A stretch of 34,661 bases of DNA from a virus, in the IMG/VR virus record IMGVR_UViG_3300027739_000068, positions 1 to 34,661 of that record; one strand, written 5' to 3'. Under the pieces are notes generated by a model, which was not told the origin of the DNA, made no database searches, and saw only the letters and a list, made by a program, of their open reading frames with translations. Shown here piece by piece: positions 1 to 9,402 of the stretch. The first letter of the stretch is position 1. Each line of letters starts with the position of its first letter. The position numbers and the translations under genes were made by a program.

Positions 1-3000
1 TTCTGAATGAGTCGTAGGGGTTCTTTCCAGAGAGATAGGTCAAGGTGGCTACAAAACCATCAATAGAGGGTACTGTTGTTGGTAGTTCTCCAGCCCATAG
101 ACCAAAGATGTCGGCAATATCTGATAGGAGACTCTGTTTGTCTTGAGGCTTGAGAAGGTTAGCAAACTTCCAGACCAGCGCTCCGATAAACTGTCCAGTC
201 TGGTCTTTGGGTACTCTAATGAAGATCGTCTTACCATTCTTGTCTGTACCCATCGGAATGATGTCATAGTTGGTCTTGTCGTACTCGGAGACATTCTCTA
301 GTAGTTTCTTGAATGGATCTCCCAGTAGTCCTCCGGCCATCGCAATCAGTAGTAGTTTCGGAAGGACAACATCTAGGCTTGTCTTGAACCACCAAGCACT
401 TCGAGTCGGAGACTTCTTGAAGGCTAAGTTAGCATCTCCCTTGATACCCTCTTTGCTGGCGTTAGAAAAAAGGAAAATGTTGTTGGTTATTGGAGTCGCA
501 GTTCCGGCTACTCTAAAATCCGGAGAGCCGATATAGTTTCTGATGTAGTGGACTTTGGCCTTCTGTTCTGCTTGGATAATCTTGTATCCGGCCACTTTTG
601 GTAGAGTCTCAATAAAGTTCCCAATAATCTCTACTCCATCGAATATCTTGATTATGGGTTTGACTAGAGTTCTAAACCTTGAGTTGGCCTCTTCTTGAGG
701 CAAGACTCCAATTTTCTGAAGTGTTCTGTTAATCTGTTGATCCTCCGGATCTGGAGTTCCATAAAGCTGGTTTAGGGTGAGTCCGAGAAGTTCGGCGTTT
801 TCCATCTCTTTGATCAAAGTATCTGGTTTTCCGGTGGCTCTTCTCCAAGCAGGTTTTATAGCTTTCTCGTACTCTCCGGTTAGTTTGAAGAATGAAGTAA
901 CCGCCTGTCTAACAGTCCTGTCCGGTAGGTTCTTCCAAGATCTACTAAAATCTTTCTTCAGGTTGAAGATCTGGAAGCCCATGTTAAGTGAGGTAAAGAG
1001 AGGTCGGTAGATACCAGCTCCGGTAAGCATCTTACTCAGCTTTCCGAGTTGTCTCATGGTGTTGTCGTTGGAGAAGTTGAGGATTGTACCCACTTCTTTA
1101 GGTACATAGTATCCCTGTAACTTGCCATCTCGAATGACTGTTACCAGTTCCTGAGTCCTGTCTTTTGATGGTAAGTACTCGATTGTCTTTCCGGTGAAGC
1201 GTTTTCTGGCTGGTGTAATATCCTCTGGAAAAGCTGTCTCCATGAAGTTAAGGTTGATATCTCTTGACTGGTTGTAGCGGATAGCACGAAGAGTCGTGAT
1301 AGCCTTCATGATCGTGGAGTTGGCCGGATTAGCAATAGCCTTGAGAGTTCCCTTTTGGTGGATGACTGAAGAGCTGACCTTGGTATCAAAGTAGTCTAGG
1401 ACTTGGAAAGTGGCGTAGGCCGGATTAGCCTTCATCTGAGCTATAAGTTCCGGTTTGTAGAAGCCGTTTTCCTCGGCATACACAATCAGTTTCTGGACTC
1501 CCGATCTGAATTGTTCTTTAGCTTTTTGAAGTGAAGCCCACTCTTCCGGAGTCATCGTGTTCTGGAGTTGGTCTAGTGTCTTTTGTGCTTCTACCGGATC
1601 GTAACCTCTAGGGTTAGCCAGTTCTCCTCTTTCGTAGATAGCTCTTTCTAGTTGAAGGATCTTGCCTAAGTTTACCCACCCATTCGGCACTTCCTCAGCC
1701 AGAGTCTTTGCTCCTTGAAAGTTATCAGCGATAAAGTTCTTGACAAAGCCCTCCATGTAGTTAAGTCCGGCTCGATCATAAATAGGGTTGACTTTAGGAT
1801 CGACAATCCCTCCGGCCTTAATGTACTTGTTGACTCTTCGGTTGATTTCAGCGTTCTTGTCATTGAAGAGAGTGGACATGATGTTTATGAGGTTCTCTTT
1901 TTGGTTAAGAGCCTCCGAGTCTATAGCCAGACCTTTTGCTTCACCTTCGGCATAATCACTGTCAAGGTCAGACAAGCGTTGATTGAGGATCTCTTCTTCA
2001 GTTGAGTGTAGTAACTTCTGGAGTTTGAGATACTCATCCATGACTTTAGGTTTGGCCTCTAGGTTCTTGAAAAAAGCATCGTAGAACTTAGGCGCTGACT
2101 GTTTGAGAGCCATAGGATCATTGAGAAGTACCGAGATAGCATCAGCGTAGAGTTCTTCCGGAGAGTTCCGGTATTTTAGATACTCAGAGTCCTTACTTTT
2201 ACCAAGCGGTCTCCACTTTTTGCTGACTTCCCAGAGTTCCGCTTTTATCTCAGCGTTCTTGATGACATCTTTGGAGCGCAGTTGCGCTATCTCCTTATTG
2301 ATCTTCTTGAGTTGGTTGAGTAGTTCTCTATTACTTCTGTCCTCTCTTCGCTGTTCTCTAAGGTCGTTTCTCTCCTGAATTAGCTCGTCTACCTGAGCCT
2401 CAATATCTCTTCCGGAGAAAGTCTGTCTCAGAAACTTTCTCATAGTAGCTATTCTTCCCAGAAGGTTGCCTCTTGAGGTGACCTGATCCGGTAGGTAGTC
2501 AATCAGATGCCCCATTTCGTGGGCTAGAGTAAATGAGGCCTGTTTGGGATCTTTGAAGATAGTCGGATTGAGGGTAATCTTGCCGTCAAGAGTCGGGGTA
2601 AATAGACCTCTAACCAGTCCTAGATGTTTTCTTGGTCTTATCGGTTCTACCTCCGGAGTCCTTCCCATGAGTTGTTCGGCAAACCTAACCATCTCCGGAA
2701 AGCGCACCACCTTAAACTGATCCATCGACTCGGTAATGTTTTCAAGTGAAGTAGCATAAGCATCGGTTGAAGCGAGGGGCTGTTTGGCGGTACTTGGATT
2801 TTCCAGATCATAAATAACCTCATCATGTCTTATCGGCATGATTAAACCCACCATCTCTTTGCCGTTGTAGACTGTTACTGGTTTTATAGATCCTGTGCCA
2901 TAGAGTTCCAATTCCGGAAAGTACTTTTTGAAGAGAGCGATCTTGTCAGCGCCTATGTGTACTTGCTCTCCATCTAGGTCATGGATGACAACTGGAGTAC

Positions 3001-5809
3001 CTATGTTAGAGTAAATAGCCTTTGGCTCAAGCAGTTTTCCTTTCTCTGAAGGGGCGATATCTTTGTAGGGAGGATATTGTTTCTCTCCGGAATATAGTTC
3101 GATATTCTCTTTAATTTTTTCATCAGCCAGTTTATTAGCCTCTTTGAAGGTTATTTCAGGATCTCTCTGAAACTCCTTAACCAATGAGGCCTTCTCTTTT
3201 TCAATAAATCTATCATTTATCTCTCCGGCCATATTCTTGTTGAGAATGAGAAGATAACCATCGGTAAAGACATTTCTAGTTTTGCCTCCGTACAGAAGAG
3301 CAGGCCTTATCTCAATAGAGTCATCCACTATCCCACCCATCGGATTGCTTAGTTTTTTATTAAGTTCTGGAGTGTAGTTAAGATAAGCATTACCATCAGT
3401 TCTTGATAAGGCCTCCAGTATTTGCTTCTTTCCGGCAGTCTCAATGTCTTTACCATAAGACTTATCTAGGTACTCATTGATCGGCTTGGTAAATCTGCTT
3501 TCTTTTACTTCAACCGGCTTCTTCTCAACCTTTGGCCTTTCTTTTTTTGCTACCACCTCTTTCGGTTTGGCTTTCTCCTTTACCTCTGGTGTTAGTCCTT
3601 GGGAAGAAAATCTTTGCTGTTTATCAAACTGTTTTATCGCTTCTTCTTTAGTATCAAATATAGTTGTTTCTGTAACGGGATTTCTTGTAAAATGACCGTT
3701 TGTGTCTTTAATATAAAAACCACCATCTTCTGAGTCAAATAAGCCAGCAGTTGTTTTATTACCCTTTTTAAGTTCTAGCAAAGGTGACTCCCCCGGTATA
3801 GATCCCTTATCTTGTACACTAACCCATTTTCCAACACTACTTACCTCTGGTGTTAGTCCTGACTGGGATATTGCCCTATTTAAGTTTGATAAGTCAGTTT
3901 CTGGGTTTAGAGAGTGAGTGTTAATTATTCTTTTTGCTTCATCAATAACTTGCGACGTAGGTTTACCGAGGTCTGTTCTTTTACCTGTTATAGAGTCGTT
4001 GACGGCTCTTAAATAATCACCCTGCATATCCATTCCTTGAGAGATGGCTTTGTATCCTCCAAACTCTTGAGAGTATTCTCCATAACTTGGAAATACATCA
4101 CCACCCTTAAAGGCAGATTTGCCAGTTTTTATGTTTACAGGAACAGGTTTGGACATTGTTCTACCTTCTTCCATTATTCTTTTTAGAAGCCTCTCCTCAT
4201 CTGGCTTTAGTATTGCTTCGCCTCCATACTCTCCCCTCATACCATAGATAATCTTGCTTAGTTTATTTTGGTCTGATGTAGATAATTTATCGTAATTCTT
4301 ATCAAAAAATGTTTTTATGTCTGAGTTTCTTATCACCCCCACCTCTGGTGTTAGTCCTTGGGGGGATTCTATTCCCTTGTTTGTTGGCTTAGGACTAACC
4401 TTTAGATTCTTAAAATATGTCTCGCCAAAGAATTTTGATCCTGCATAATCATCAGCCACACTCGTTGTCATTCCCTTAAACTCATAGTTGTCCATAAACT
4501 TCTGTGCTTCTTCTTTCGTGTCAAAGCCTTTCTTTTCTGAGGCAAATCCCTTATATCTAACCTGCACTTCATATTTATCACTTGGATTTCCACCTGTATT
4601 TGGATTCAAAATCCTTATTTCAAGTCTTGATGGATCATATGGCAATTCTTCTTCTACAACCTTACCTTCTTCTGCTTTTTGTTTAGCTTCTTCGACTACC
4701 TCAATCGGAGCTACCTTTGGCGCTTCTTGTGTTATCTCAGCGCCTTTCTCGGTTATCTTTACATTTGCTCCCTGCTGTTGAGCTTCTATGGCCACCTTAA
4801 TAATCTCTTTACTTTCCGGAGTCTCTTGCTTTGGAGTTCCAAGTGTTTCTTTTAGAGCCTGTTCCGGAGTGAGTACGCTACCGACAATAGCTATACCACC
4901 TCCGGATATACCTCCGACTCCGGCTGTAACCAGTATCTGTCCAGATGTGAAGTATTCTTTTGCCTGTTGAATAATCGCATCCTTGCCTTCTTGTGTGGTT
5001 GAGAGCCTGTATTCATTCGCAAACTTGAGTAGATCTTGTGCCACCTCAGTACCACCTTCAGCGACAAATGATTTCTTGACTGTATTGAATAGAGTTCTTG
5101 TTGTACTTTTGAATAAACTCTCCAAAGTTCTTCCAAGTACACTGTCCAGAGCAACATCAATCGCAACATTGGTAGGAGTAACCTTGCCTTTTTCATCAAG
5201 TTCTGATCCGGCTGATACAGCAGTCCAGTAAGCTATTGATAGTGGCTTGCCAACGATAGGTACGAAGTTGAGAGCTACACCCAAAGCCGTCTGAGGAGAT
5301 GTATCTCCAAGGCTGGTAAGGAACTGTTCTTTTAGGGTGTCGTTTTCTATTGACTGTGCTTTTCTGAATGTTTCATAGGCTTCAGAAAAAGTAACCTCTG
5401 GTGATACTGATGTGATGGTGGCCAAAATACCAGTTCCAGATGTTCTTCTGGCTATTCCAGTTAGGATATTCTTGACTGTAGGGTTTTGAGTTGCCTTGTC
5501 AACTAGCGGTTGGATGGCAGTCTCCAGCATCTTCACTTCCTGAGCAGTCGAGGGGATCTTTTTGTATGTTTCTACCGCTTTTACAACAATATCTTTTGCT
5601 TTTTGAAAAAGTCCCTGTTTTTGTACTTTTTTCTCTGGTTCAGAGGTGGTTGGAAAGACTACCGGAGGAGTTGTCGTGGGTTGAGAAACTTTCTTGGTTG
5701 CACCAAAGATACTCTGGACTACCGGAGCAGTTGTTTTTGTTGTTACTGTCGGTTTTGTCCCAGAAGTAGTTGCTTGTTTGCCAAATAATTGATCGACAAC
5801 TGTAGCCAT
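1..5809 (-). CDS. Giant polyvalent virion protein with zincin-like metallopeptidase domain (partial, runs off left edge)
   Basis: One frame stays open from an ATG at 5809 to base 1, giving about 1,936 residues with no stop, so the C terminus is missing. The N terminus (residues 1-60) is Thr/Pro rich. Hydrophobic Gly-rich stretches lie near residues 180-200 and 295-320, and three copies of GLTPEV mark module borders at 485, 651 and 738. A HEMGH motif lies at 1097-1101 and an EELYAD motif at 1218-1223, the layout of a gluzincin (HExxH plus a later Glu). A charged coiled coil sits between them. The C-terminal part is helical and resembles the large polyvalent protein associated domains, perhaps LPD38, with a hydrophobic segment near 1820. 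Such proteins are thought to be injected with phage DNA and act early in the host. The gene follows the virion genes with a 3-nt gap and no clear Shine-Dalgarno. The family assignment is from motif memory, and the protease activity is inferred. Confidence 0.85.
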   Translation of the reverse strand, partial: MATVVDQLFGKQATTSGTKPTVTTKTTAPVVQSIFGATKKVSQPTTTPPVVFPTTSEPEKKVQKQGLFQKAKDIVVKAVETYKKIPSTAQEVKMLETAIQPLVDKATQNPTVKNILTGIARRTSGTGILATITSVSPEVTFSEAYETFRKAQSIENDTLKEQFLTSLGDTSPQTALGVALNFVPIVGKPLSIAYWTAVSAGSELDEKGKVTPTNVAIDVALDSVLGRTLESLFKSTTRTLFNTVKKSFVAEGGTEVAQDLLKFANEYRLSTTQEGKDAIIQQAKEYFTSGQILVTAGVGGISGGGIAIVGSVLTPEQALKETLGTPKQETPESKEIIKVAIEAQQQGANVKITEKGAEITQEAPKVAPIEVVEEAKQKAEEGKVVEEELPYDPSRLEIRILNPNTGGNPSDKYEVQVRYKGFASEKKGFDTKEEAQKFMDNYEFKGMTTSVADDYAGSKFFGETYFKNLKVSPKPTNKGIESPQGLTPEVGVIRNSDIKTFFDKNYDKLSTSDQNKLSKIIYGMRGEYGGEAILKPDEERLLKRIMEEGRTMSKPVPVNIKTGKSAFKGGDVFPSYGEYSQEFGGYKAISQGMDMQGDYLRAVNDSITGKRTDLGKPTSQVIDEAKRIINTHSLNPETDLSNLNRAISQSGLTPEVSSVGKWVSVQDKGSIPGESPLLELKKGNKTTAGLFDSEDGGFYIKDTNGHFTRNPVTETTIFDTKEEAIKQFDKQQRFSSQGLTPEVKEKAKPKEVVAKKERPKVEKKPVEVKESRFTKPINEYLDKSYGKDIETAGKKQILEALSRTDGNAYLNYTPELNKKLSNPMGGIVDDSIEIRPALLYGGKTRNVFTDGYLLILNKNMAGEINDRFIEKEKASLVKEFQRDPEITFKEANKLADEKIKENIELYSGEKQYPPYKDIAPSEKGKLLEPKAIYSNIGTPVVIHDLDGEQVHIGADKIALFKKYFPELELYGTGSIKPVTVYNGKEMVGLIMPIRHDEVIYDLENPSTAKQPLASTDAYATSLENITESMDQFKVVRFPEMVRFAEQLMGRTPEVEPIRPRKHLGLVRGLFTPTLDGKITLNPTIFKDPKQASFTLAHEMGHLIDYLPDQVTSRGNLLGRIATMRKFLRQTFSGRDIEAQVDELIQERNDLREQRREDRSNRELLNQLKKINKEIAQLRSKDVIKNAEIKAELWEVSKKWRPLGKSKDSEYLKYRNSPEELYADAISVLLNDPMALKQSAPKFYDAFFKNLEAKPKVMDEYLKLQKLLHSTEEEILNQRLSDLDSDYAEGEAKGLAIDSEALNQKENLINIMSTLFNDKNAEINRRVNKYIKAGGIVDPKVNPIYDRAGLNYMEGFVKNFIADNFQGAKTLAEEVPNGWVNLGKILQLERAIYERGELANPRGYDPVEAQKTLDQLQNTMTPEEWASLQKAKEQFRSGVQKLIVYAEENGFYKPELIAQMKANPAYATFQVLDYFDTKVSSSVIHQKGTLKAIANPANSTIMKAITTLRAIRYNQSRDINLNFMETAFPEDITPARKRFTGKTIEYLPSKDRTQELVTVIRDGKLQGYYVPKEVGTILNFSNDNTMRQLGKLSKMLTGAGIYRPLFTSLNMGFQIFNLKKDFSRSWKNLPDRTVRQAVTSFFKLTGEYEKAIKPAWRRATGKPDTLIKEMENAELLGLTLNQLYGTPDPEDQQINRTLQKIGVLPQEEANSRFRTLVKPIIKIFDGVEIIGNFIETLPKVAGYKIIQAEQKAKVHYIRNYIGSPDFRVAGTATPITNNIFLFSNASKEGIKGDANLAFKKSPTRSAWWFKTSLDVVLPKLLLIAMAGGLLGDPFKKLLENVSEYDKTNYDIIPMGTDKNGKTIFIRVPKDQTGQFIGALVWKFANLLKPQDKQSLLSDIADIFGLWAGELPTTVPSIDGFVATLTYLSGKNPYDSFR
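3582..4358 (-). repeat. Three in-frame copies of an 18-bp direct repeat inside the giant gene
   Basis: The + strand 18-mer acctctggtgttagtcct occurs exactly at 3582-3599, 3843-3860 and 4341-4358. The spacings (261 and 498 bp) are multiples of three, so each copy encodes the same GLTPEV linker (residues 485, 651 and 738). The segments between copies differ in sequence. Identical DNA at domain borders suggests module insertion or recombination. Confidence 0.85.
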
Positions 5810-5812
5810 AAT

Positions 5813-6955
5813 TTATGGTGTCCAAGTCTGGAATTGTCCATAATCCCAAGCCTGTTTGAATAATGTGTTAGCTTTTGCTTCATCATAATTAACTAAGGCT
5901 AGGATACTCTGATATGCGATGTTAGCTTCCTCTTCAGATAATAACTTATCTCCTTGAGTTGTTTGTCCGGCATAAGCATCATTTTTCTGTTGTCCGGTTA
6001 GGTCAACTGCCTCCAAAGCCTTCACCGCACTATTGAGAGTTGTACTAGAAACCCCTGTATCTCCGGTCTGAGCATTTCCAATCCTTCCAAGACTTTTCTG
6101 GCTAATAATTTCTCCAGTATTCTTATCGATCACCGAGACAGTTACCTCTCCGCTATCAGCAGTAGACTGGATCACTTGTGTTTCTACCTTTGCCGTTCTT
6201 GACTTGATCGCACTCTGGATCATGTCTGAGGATATTCCAGTTGCTCTGGTGATATTAGCAATATCGTCTCCTGTAGCATTATCCAAAGCTCCCATCTCAA
6301 GTAGTGAATTAAACTTAGCAAAGTTAGTCTTAGCGATCTCTGAGTTAATATCAAACTGTTTCATAGCAAGATTCATCTGAGTCTCCACATCAGCCTGTTT
6401 CATCTTGATCTCGTTTTGAAGATTAGCGGTGTTTTCATTGAAGATCTTGGTTAGTTTGGCTTCTCTACCCACTCTGGTGGCCTCTGAGAGATAAGGGTTA
6501 TCGTTTATCTGAGCTTTAGCGTTAATAAAAGCTCTTTCTTGTTCGAGATATTTGTTCTGTAAGTCTGATATTCCAGATTGATTCTGTAGGTTGCCATAGA
6601 GGCTTTGTAAGTCCAGCTCCGGAGTTGTTGGAAGTGTCATCGCAGAAGTACCTGTCATGCCACCTGAAGCGCCTGTAGTGGTCGCAGAAGGAGCATACTG
6701 GGCTGTTGTCGCCGTTGGCTGTTGGTTAAGCATATTTATATAGTCCTGATTAGCATTTGGAGCTAGTCCTGCTTGTACTGATGTCTGAGCGTTTACTTCA
6801 GGTGATACGGCTTGTCCAGCACCCTGTTGAGTACTGGCCGGATGGATCTGTCCTGCTTGGGGAGCAAATGTTCCATTCCAATATTGATATCCTGAATACC
6901 ACCCTCCGGTTTGGAAGCCTCCTGATGGCGCTGGTTTTCCTGTTGGATCTGTCAT
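5813..6955 (-). CDS. Predicted virion protein with central coiled coil, function unknown
   Basis: About 380 residues from the ATG at 6955. An in-frame TTG at 6967 has an AGAGG five bases upstream and could be the real start, adding four residues. The first 100 residues are rich in Gly, Gln, Thr, Ala and Pro with low complexity. Residues 130-230 are strongly helical and charged and look like a coiled coil. The last third mixes beta-like and helical segments. The ATG lies one base after the stop of the adaptor-like gene, and the stop lies three bases before the giant polyvalent gene, so all three are probably co-transcribed. Position between tail genes and the polyvalent protein suggests an internal virion or ejection protein, but I recognise no family. 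Confidence 0.75.
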   Translation of the reverse strand: MTDPTGKPAPSGGFQTGGWYSGYQYWNGTFAPQAGQIHPASTQQGAGQAVSPEVNAQTSVQAGLAPNANQDYINMLNQQPTATTAQYAPSATTTGASGGMTGTSAMTLPTTPELDLQSLYGNLQNQSGISDLQNKYLEQERAFINAKAQINDNPYLSEATRVGREAKLTKIFNENTANLQNEIKMKQADVETQMNLAMKQFDINSEIAKTNFAKFNSLLEMGALDNATGDDIANITRATGISSDMIQSAIKSRTAKVETQVIQSTADSGEVTVSVIDKNTGEIISQKSLGRIGNAQTGDTGVSSTTLNSAVKALEAVDLTGQQKNDAYAGQTTQGDKLLSEEEANIAYQSILALVNYDEAKANTLFKQAWDYGQFQTWTP

Positions 6956-6956
6956 A

Positions 6957-7664
6957 TTAAATGTCAAATAGACCTCTTAGGTCTTTTGTACTTGTATCAC
7001 CAAAGAAGTTAGGTACATCGAAGAAGGGTTGGTTCTTCTCGTACTTAGCTTTCTCTTTGGCAATTTTATCCCAAGCGATTGCTAATAATTGTTTAGCTTC
7101 TAGACTTCTGAATTGTCCGGTTTTGTCCTCAGAGCCTTTGTTTCTAAGGATGGCAACCGCTTCTGATACTATAGCCTCATTACCTTCCGGCATCGAGTAG
7201 GAGAAGATGGTTACACTTCCGTCTACAGTCAACTTGGTAGTCACCATCATTCCATGTACGCAGATCTCAGTTCCTGTGGCGGTTGGTACTGGCCAGATAA
7301 AGTATCGTCTTTCTTGATTACTCCACTTCTTGTCGGTAGATGAAGGGTAGTCCTCTTTCCAGTTTAGATAGTCATCAAATGAGAGGGGAGAACCATCCGG
7401 ATCTTCTCCGTAGCGTTCACTATTGACTCTTAGCTTCCAGATTGAGTTTGATCTCCATGTTAAGGGGTAGTCGTAGTATTCTTGTCCAGCAACTGTTGTG
7501 GTTTTCTTAGCATCCATGAGTTCCGGCCAGTTAAACATTGCTCCAGCCTTTCGGTAAGCCCTATTGATAGCAAGGTCGATGGTTGTGGGTGAGTACAGGG
7601 TGGATTCGCTCCCTACTGTCAGGTCATCCTGTACCGCACTTCTTAGTTCTTCGAGTGTGTCCAT
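6957..7664 (-). CDS. Probable head-tail adaptor (connector) protein
   Basis: 235 residues. The N-terminal helical part (about 1-50, LEELRSAVQDDL then DLAINRAYRKAG) followed by a beta-rich middle with WRSNSIWKLRV and a helical C terminus resembles podoviral adaptor proteins that bind the underside of the portal (gp4/gp11-like). The first residues look like the usual description of integration of short helices contacting neighbouring subunits. The gene has its own TTGCCT/TTTAAT promoter-like box eight bases before the ATG and no Shine-Dalgarno. It is followed immediately by the coiled-coil virion gene. The assignment rests on general pattern and context, not on a diagnostic motif; another small neck or tail-tube protein is possible. 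Confidence 0.6.
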   Translation of the reverse strand: MDTLEELRSAVQDDLTVGSESTLYSPTTIDLAINRAYRKAGAMFNWPELMDAKKTTTVAGQEYYDYPLTWRSNSIWKLRVNSERYGEDPDGSPLSFDDYLNWKEDYPSSTDKKWSNQERRYFIWPVPTATGTEICVHGMMVTTKLTVDGSVTIFSYSMPEGNEAIVSEAVAILRNKGSEDKTGQFRSLEAKQLLAIAWDKIAKEKAKYEKNQPFFDVPNFFGDTSTKDLRGLFDI

Positions 7665-7672
7665 ACTGCTAG

Positions 7673-7700
7673 ATTAAACAATAGAGTTAGTTAAAGGCAA
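7673..7700 (-). promoter_or_regulatory. Late promoter-like element, copy 1
   Basis: Reading the minus strand, TTGCCT (7700-7695), a 16-base spacer and TTTAAT (7678-7673) end eight bases before the ATG at 7664. The same layout occurs at 11539-11566, 15152-15179 and 32065-32092. Transcription would start within about three bases of the start codon. Confidence 0.6.
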
Positions 7701-7705
7701 CATTA

Positions 7706-8662
7706 TCATGCAAGTTTGTTTTTGAAGATCGTATATCGGTAATCTGTAAGTTTGTCATTCTTGAGCCACTTGAGATAAGTATTTGGTGTGTTAAATGGAA
7801 AACCAGTATTGTCAGATGATCCTTCTGGAATCATAATCAGAGTATCATTCGTTGAGCCATTATCTTCAAACAAGAATCCCATATGGTTTCCACTTGACCA
7901 GCCACCCCTTCCAATTATTTCATTAAAAATACTTGTGACTTCATATGCCCAAGTTGAACCAGTATTTAATCCAGCATCTCTACTATTCTCAATATATGCT
8001 GTGGTTTTTGTCCTTCCCATAGGATCACCAGAGAGATCACCAGTATTATCTTCATCCATTCCCCAAGTTTTAACTGGAGTTGAGTTATTTCCTAACTCGA
8101 CAATATAAATCCCGATTTTTGCCTTCTGGACACTTCCCGTTACATCTATATCGTTAAACCTTAATGCGCCAGATAAATAATCATCCCCATCACGACCAAC
8201 TGGAAATGAACCACTTGTGTAAAAAGCTCCAAGTTTACCTCCGTAGTTATTATTTTCGCAGTCTGTAAAGCTATATTCGTATCCATAGTCGTCATCTAAT
8301 TTAATGTAGATATTAGTTGAATCAGCCCAAACTGTAGTTCCTCGGTTGTACCAATAATAAGGAGATCCGATATCGGTAGCTATTGGTTGAATGGGAGCTA
8401 TCATATATTTTCCATCGAGACCAAAGGATGAGTAGGCTGAAGTGAACAATATGTCAGGCTGAGAATGAATTACAAAAGCCGGAATATAACCTAAACCATG
8501 TGCAATAGTATGAGTTCTTCCGGTTGAATCGTAAATTGTTCCAGTCCCCCTAGTGTGTATTTTCAGATTATCAAACTTTGAACTAAATACTGTCTCCGGA
8601 TCAGTACAGGTCTTAACATCGTGTCCCTTTTGAGAGATTCTAATTCCATAATCTTTACTCAT
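7706..8662 (-). CDS. Tail fibre or receptor-binding protein with DYG...HGLGY module
   Basis: 318 residues. Residues 4-75 carry the module DYGIRISQKGHDVKTCT...LKI...GTGTI...HTIAHGLGYIPAFVI, which is repeated twice in the next gene upstream. The 'T-I-A-H-G-L-G-Y-x-P' motif is common in phage tail fibre proteins. Residues 150-290 form a separate beta-rich domain with AYEVTSIFNEIIGRGGW and SGNHMGF, a pattern I associate with beta-sandwich domains on phage and surface proteins; this is a weak impression. The ATG overlaps the stop of the upstream gene (ATGA), implying translational coupling. Probable role: host contact at the tail tip. Confidence 0.7.
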   Translation of the reverse strand: MSKDYGIRISQKGHDVKTCTDPETVFSSKFDNLKIHTRGTGTIYDSTGRTHTIAHGLGYIPAFVIHSQPDILFTSAYSSFGLDGKYMIAPIQPIATDIGSPYYWYNRGTTVWADSTNIYIKLDDDYGYEYSFTDCENNNYGGKLGAFYTSGSFPVGRDGDDYLSGALRFNDIDVTGSVQKAKIGIYIVELGNNSTPVKTWGMDEDNTGDLSGDPMGRTKTTAYIENSRDAGLNTGSTWAYEVTSIFNEIIGRGGWSSGNHMGFLFEDNGSTNDTLIMIPEGSSDNTGFPFNTPNTYLKWLKNDKLTDYRYTIFKNKLA

Positions 8663-9399
8663 GTGGATTTTTCAACAAATAATATGTAATAGCATTTAAT
8701 ACTTTGATCGGCGGATATTCCATGATAGGTAAAATAGAGATTTGTTCCATCTGCACTAACATATTCGATACTATCTAGGGATGTTCCAGCATAATAGAGA
8801 CCATCACCATTGATCTGAAACCAAGTTAGAAACGATGGTGTGTAAGGAAGTCCATGTGCGATTGAAACAGTATTGTAATCACTATCTATTGAAGTTCCGG
8901 AGTATGTTCCGGATTTTGCTATTTTCAAGCAGTTTTTTTCACTATTCAGTGATTGATGATCTAGATTGGTTGATGTTATATCGTAACCAGTTTTCATGAC
9001 CTTTACTCCATAGTCTGCATCTGAAGCAGTGATGTCTTGTGATGTACCATCGATAGTCTCATAGAAAATATAATAAGTATAGGGTTGATCTTCCATGCCT
9101 ATTACCTTCAGGGTGGTTGTATCAGCTCCAGCCACCAACTGATCCCAAAAATCACCAGTTGCAAGATAAGAGGTTGTTACTTCTTCGTATGGGTTATAAA
9201 CATCTCCATAAACCAAAAATTGAGGCACATAACCAAGGTCGTGAGTGATTGTAACTACATTTCCGGCTGGTATAGTTCCACTTCCGGTATAGGCTACCTT
9301 TAGTAGATTAGAGTTGTTTGAAAAAGCAGTTTGAAGTTCTGTACAAGTCTGTACATCATAACCCTCTAATGATACCTTCAGACCATAATCTTCAGCCAT
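8659..9399 (-). CDS. Tail fibre-like protein with two copies of the DYG...HGLGY module
   Basis: 246 residues made of two diverged copies of one module. Copy 1 covers about 4-115 (DYGLKVSLEGYDVQTCT, then TITHDLGYVPQFLVYG). Copy 2 covers about 127-244 (DYGVKVMKTGYDI, then VSIAHGLPYTPSFLTW). Each copy ends in a short beta-rich part with YTYYIFYE or CYYILFVE. A third copy opens the next gene downstream, so the pair arose by tandem duplication. No enzymatic motif is visible. The start ATG at 9399 lies four bases from the stop of the preceding gene with at best a weak, distant AAAAGG. Likely a tail tip or fibre component. Confidence 0.7.
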   Translation of the reverse strand: MAEDYGLKVSLEGYDVQTCTELQTAFSNNSNLLKVAYTGSGTIPAGNVVTITHDLGYVPQFLVYGDVYNPYEEVTTSYLATGDFWDQLVAGADTTTLKVIGMEDQPYTYYIFYETIDGTSQDITASDADYGVKVMKTGYDITSTNLDHQSLNSEKNCLKIAKSGTYSGTSIDSDYNTVSIAHGLPYTPSFLTWFQINGDGLYYAGTSLDSIEYVSADGTNLYFTYHGISADQSIKCYYILFVEKST

Positions 9400-9402
9400 A
9401 AT

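Noticed and set aside
49-5788. Many short open frames on both strands
   Set aside because: They lie inside the continuous giant reading frame, which carries coherent domains; none has its own promoter or family features.
6955-6967. TTG start four codons upstream for the 5813-6955 gene
   Set aside because: Not excluded: an AGAGG lies at good distance. I kept the ATG because the AGAGG is also inside the coding sequence of the upstream gene; the difference is four residues.
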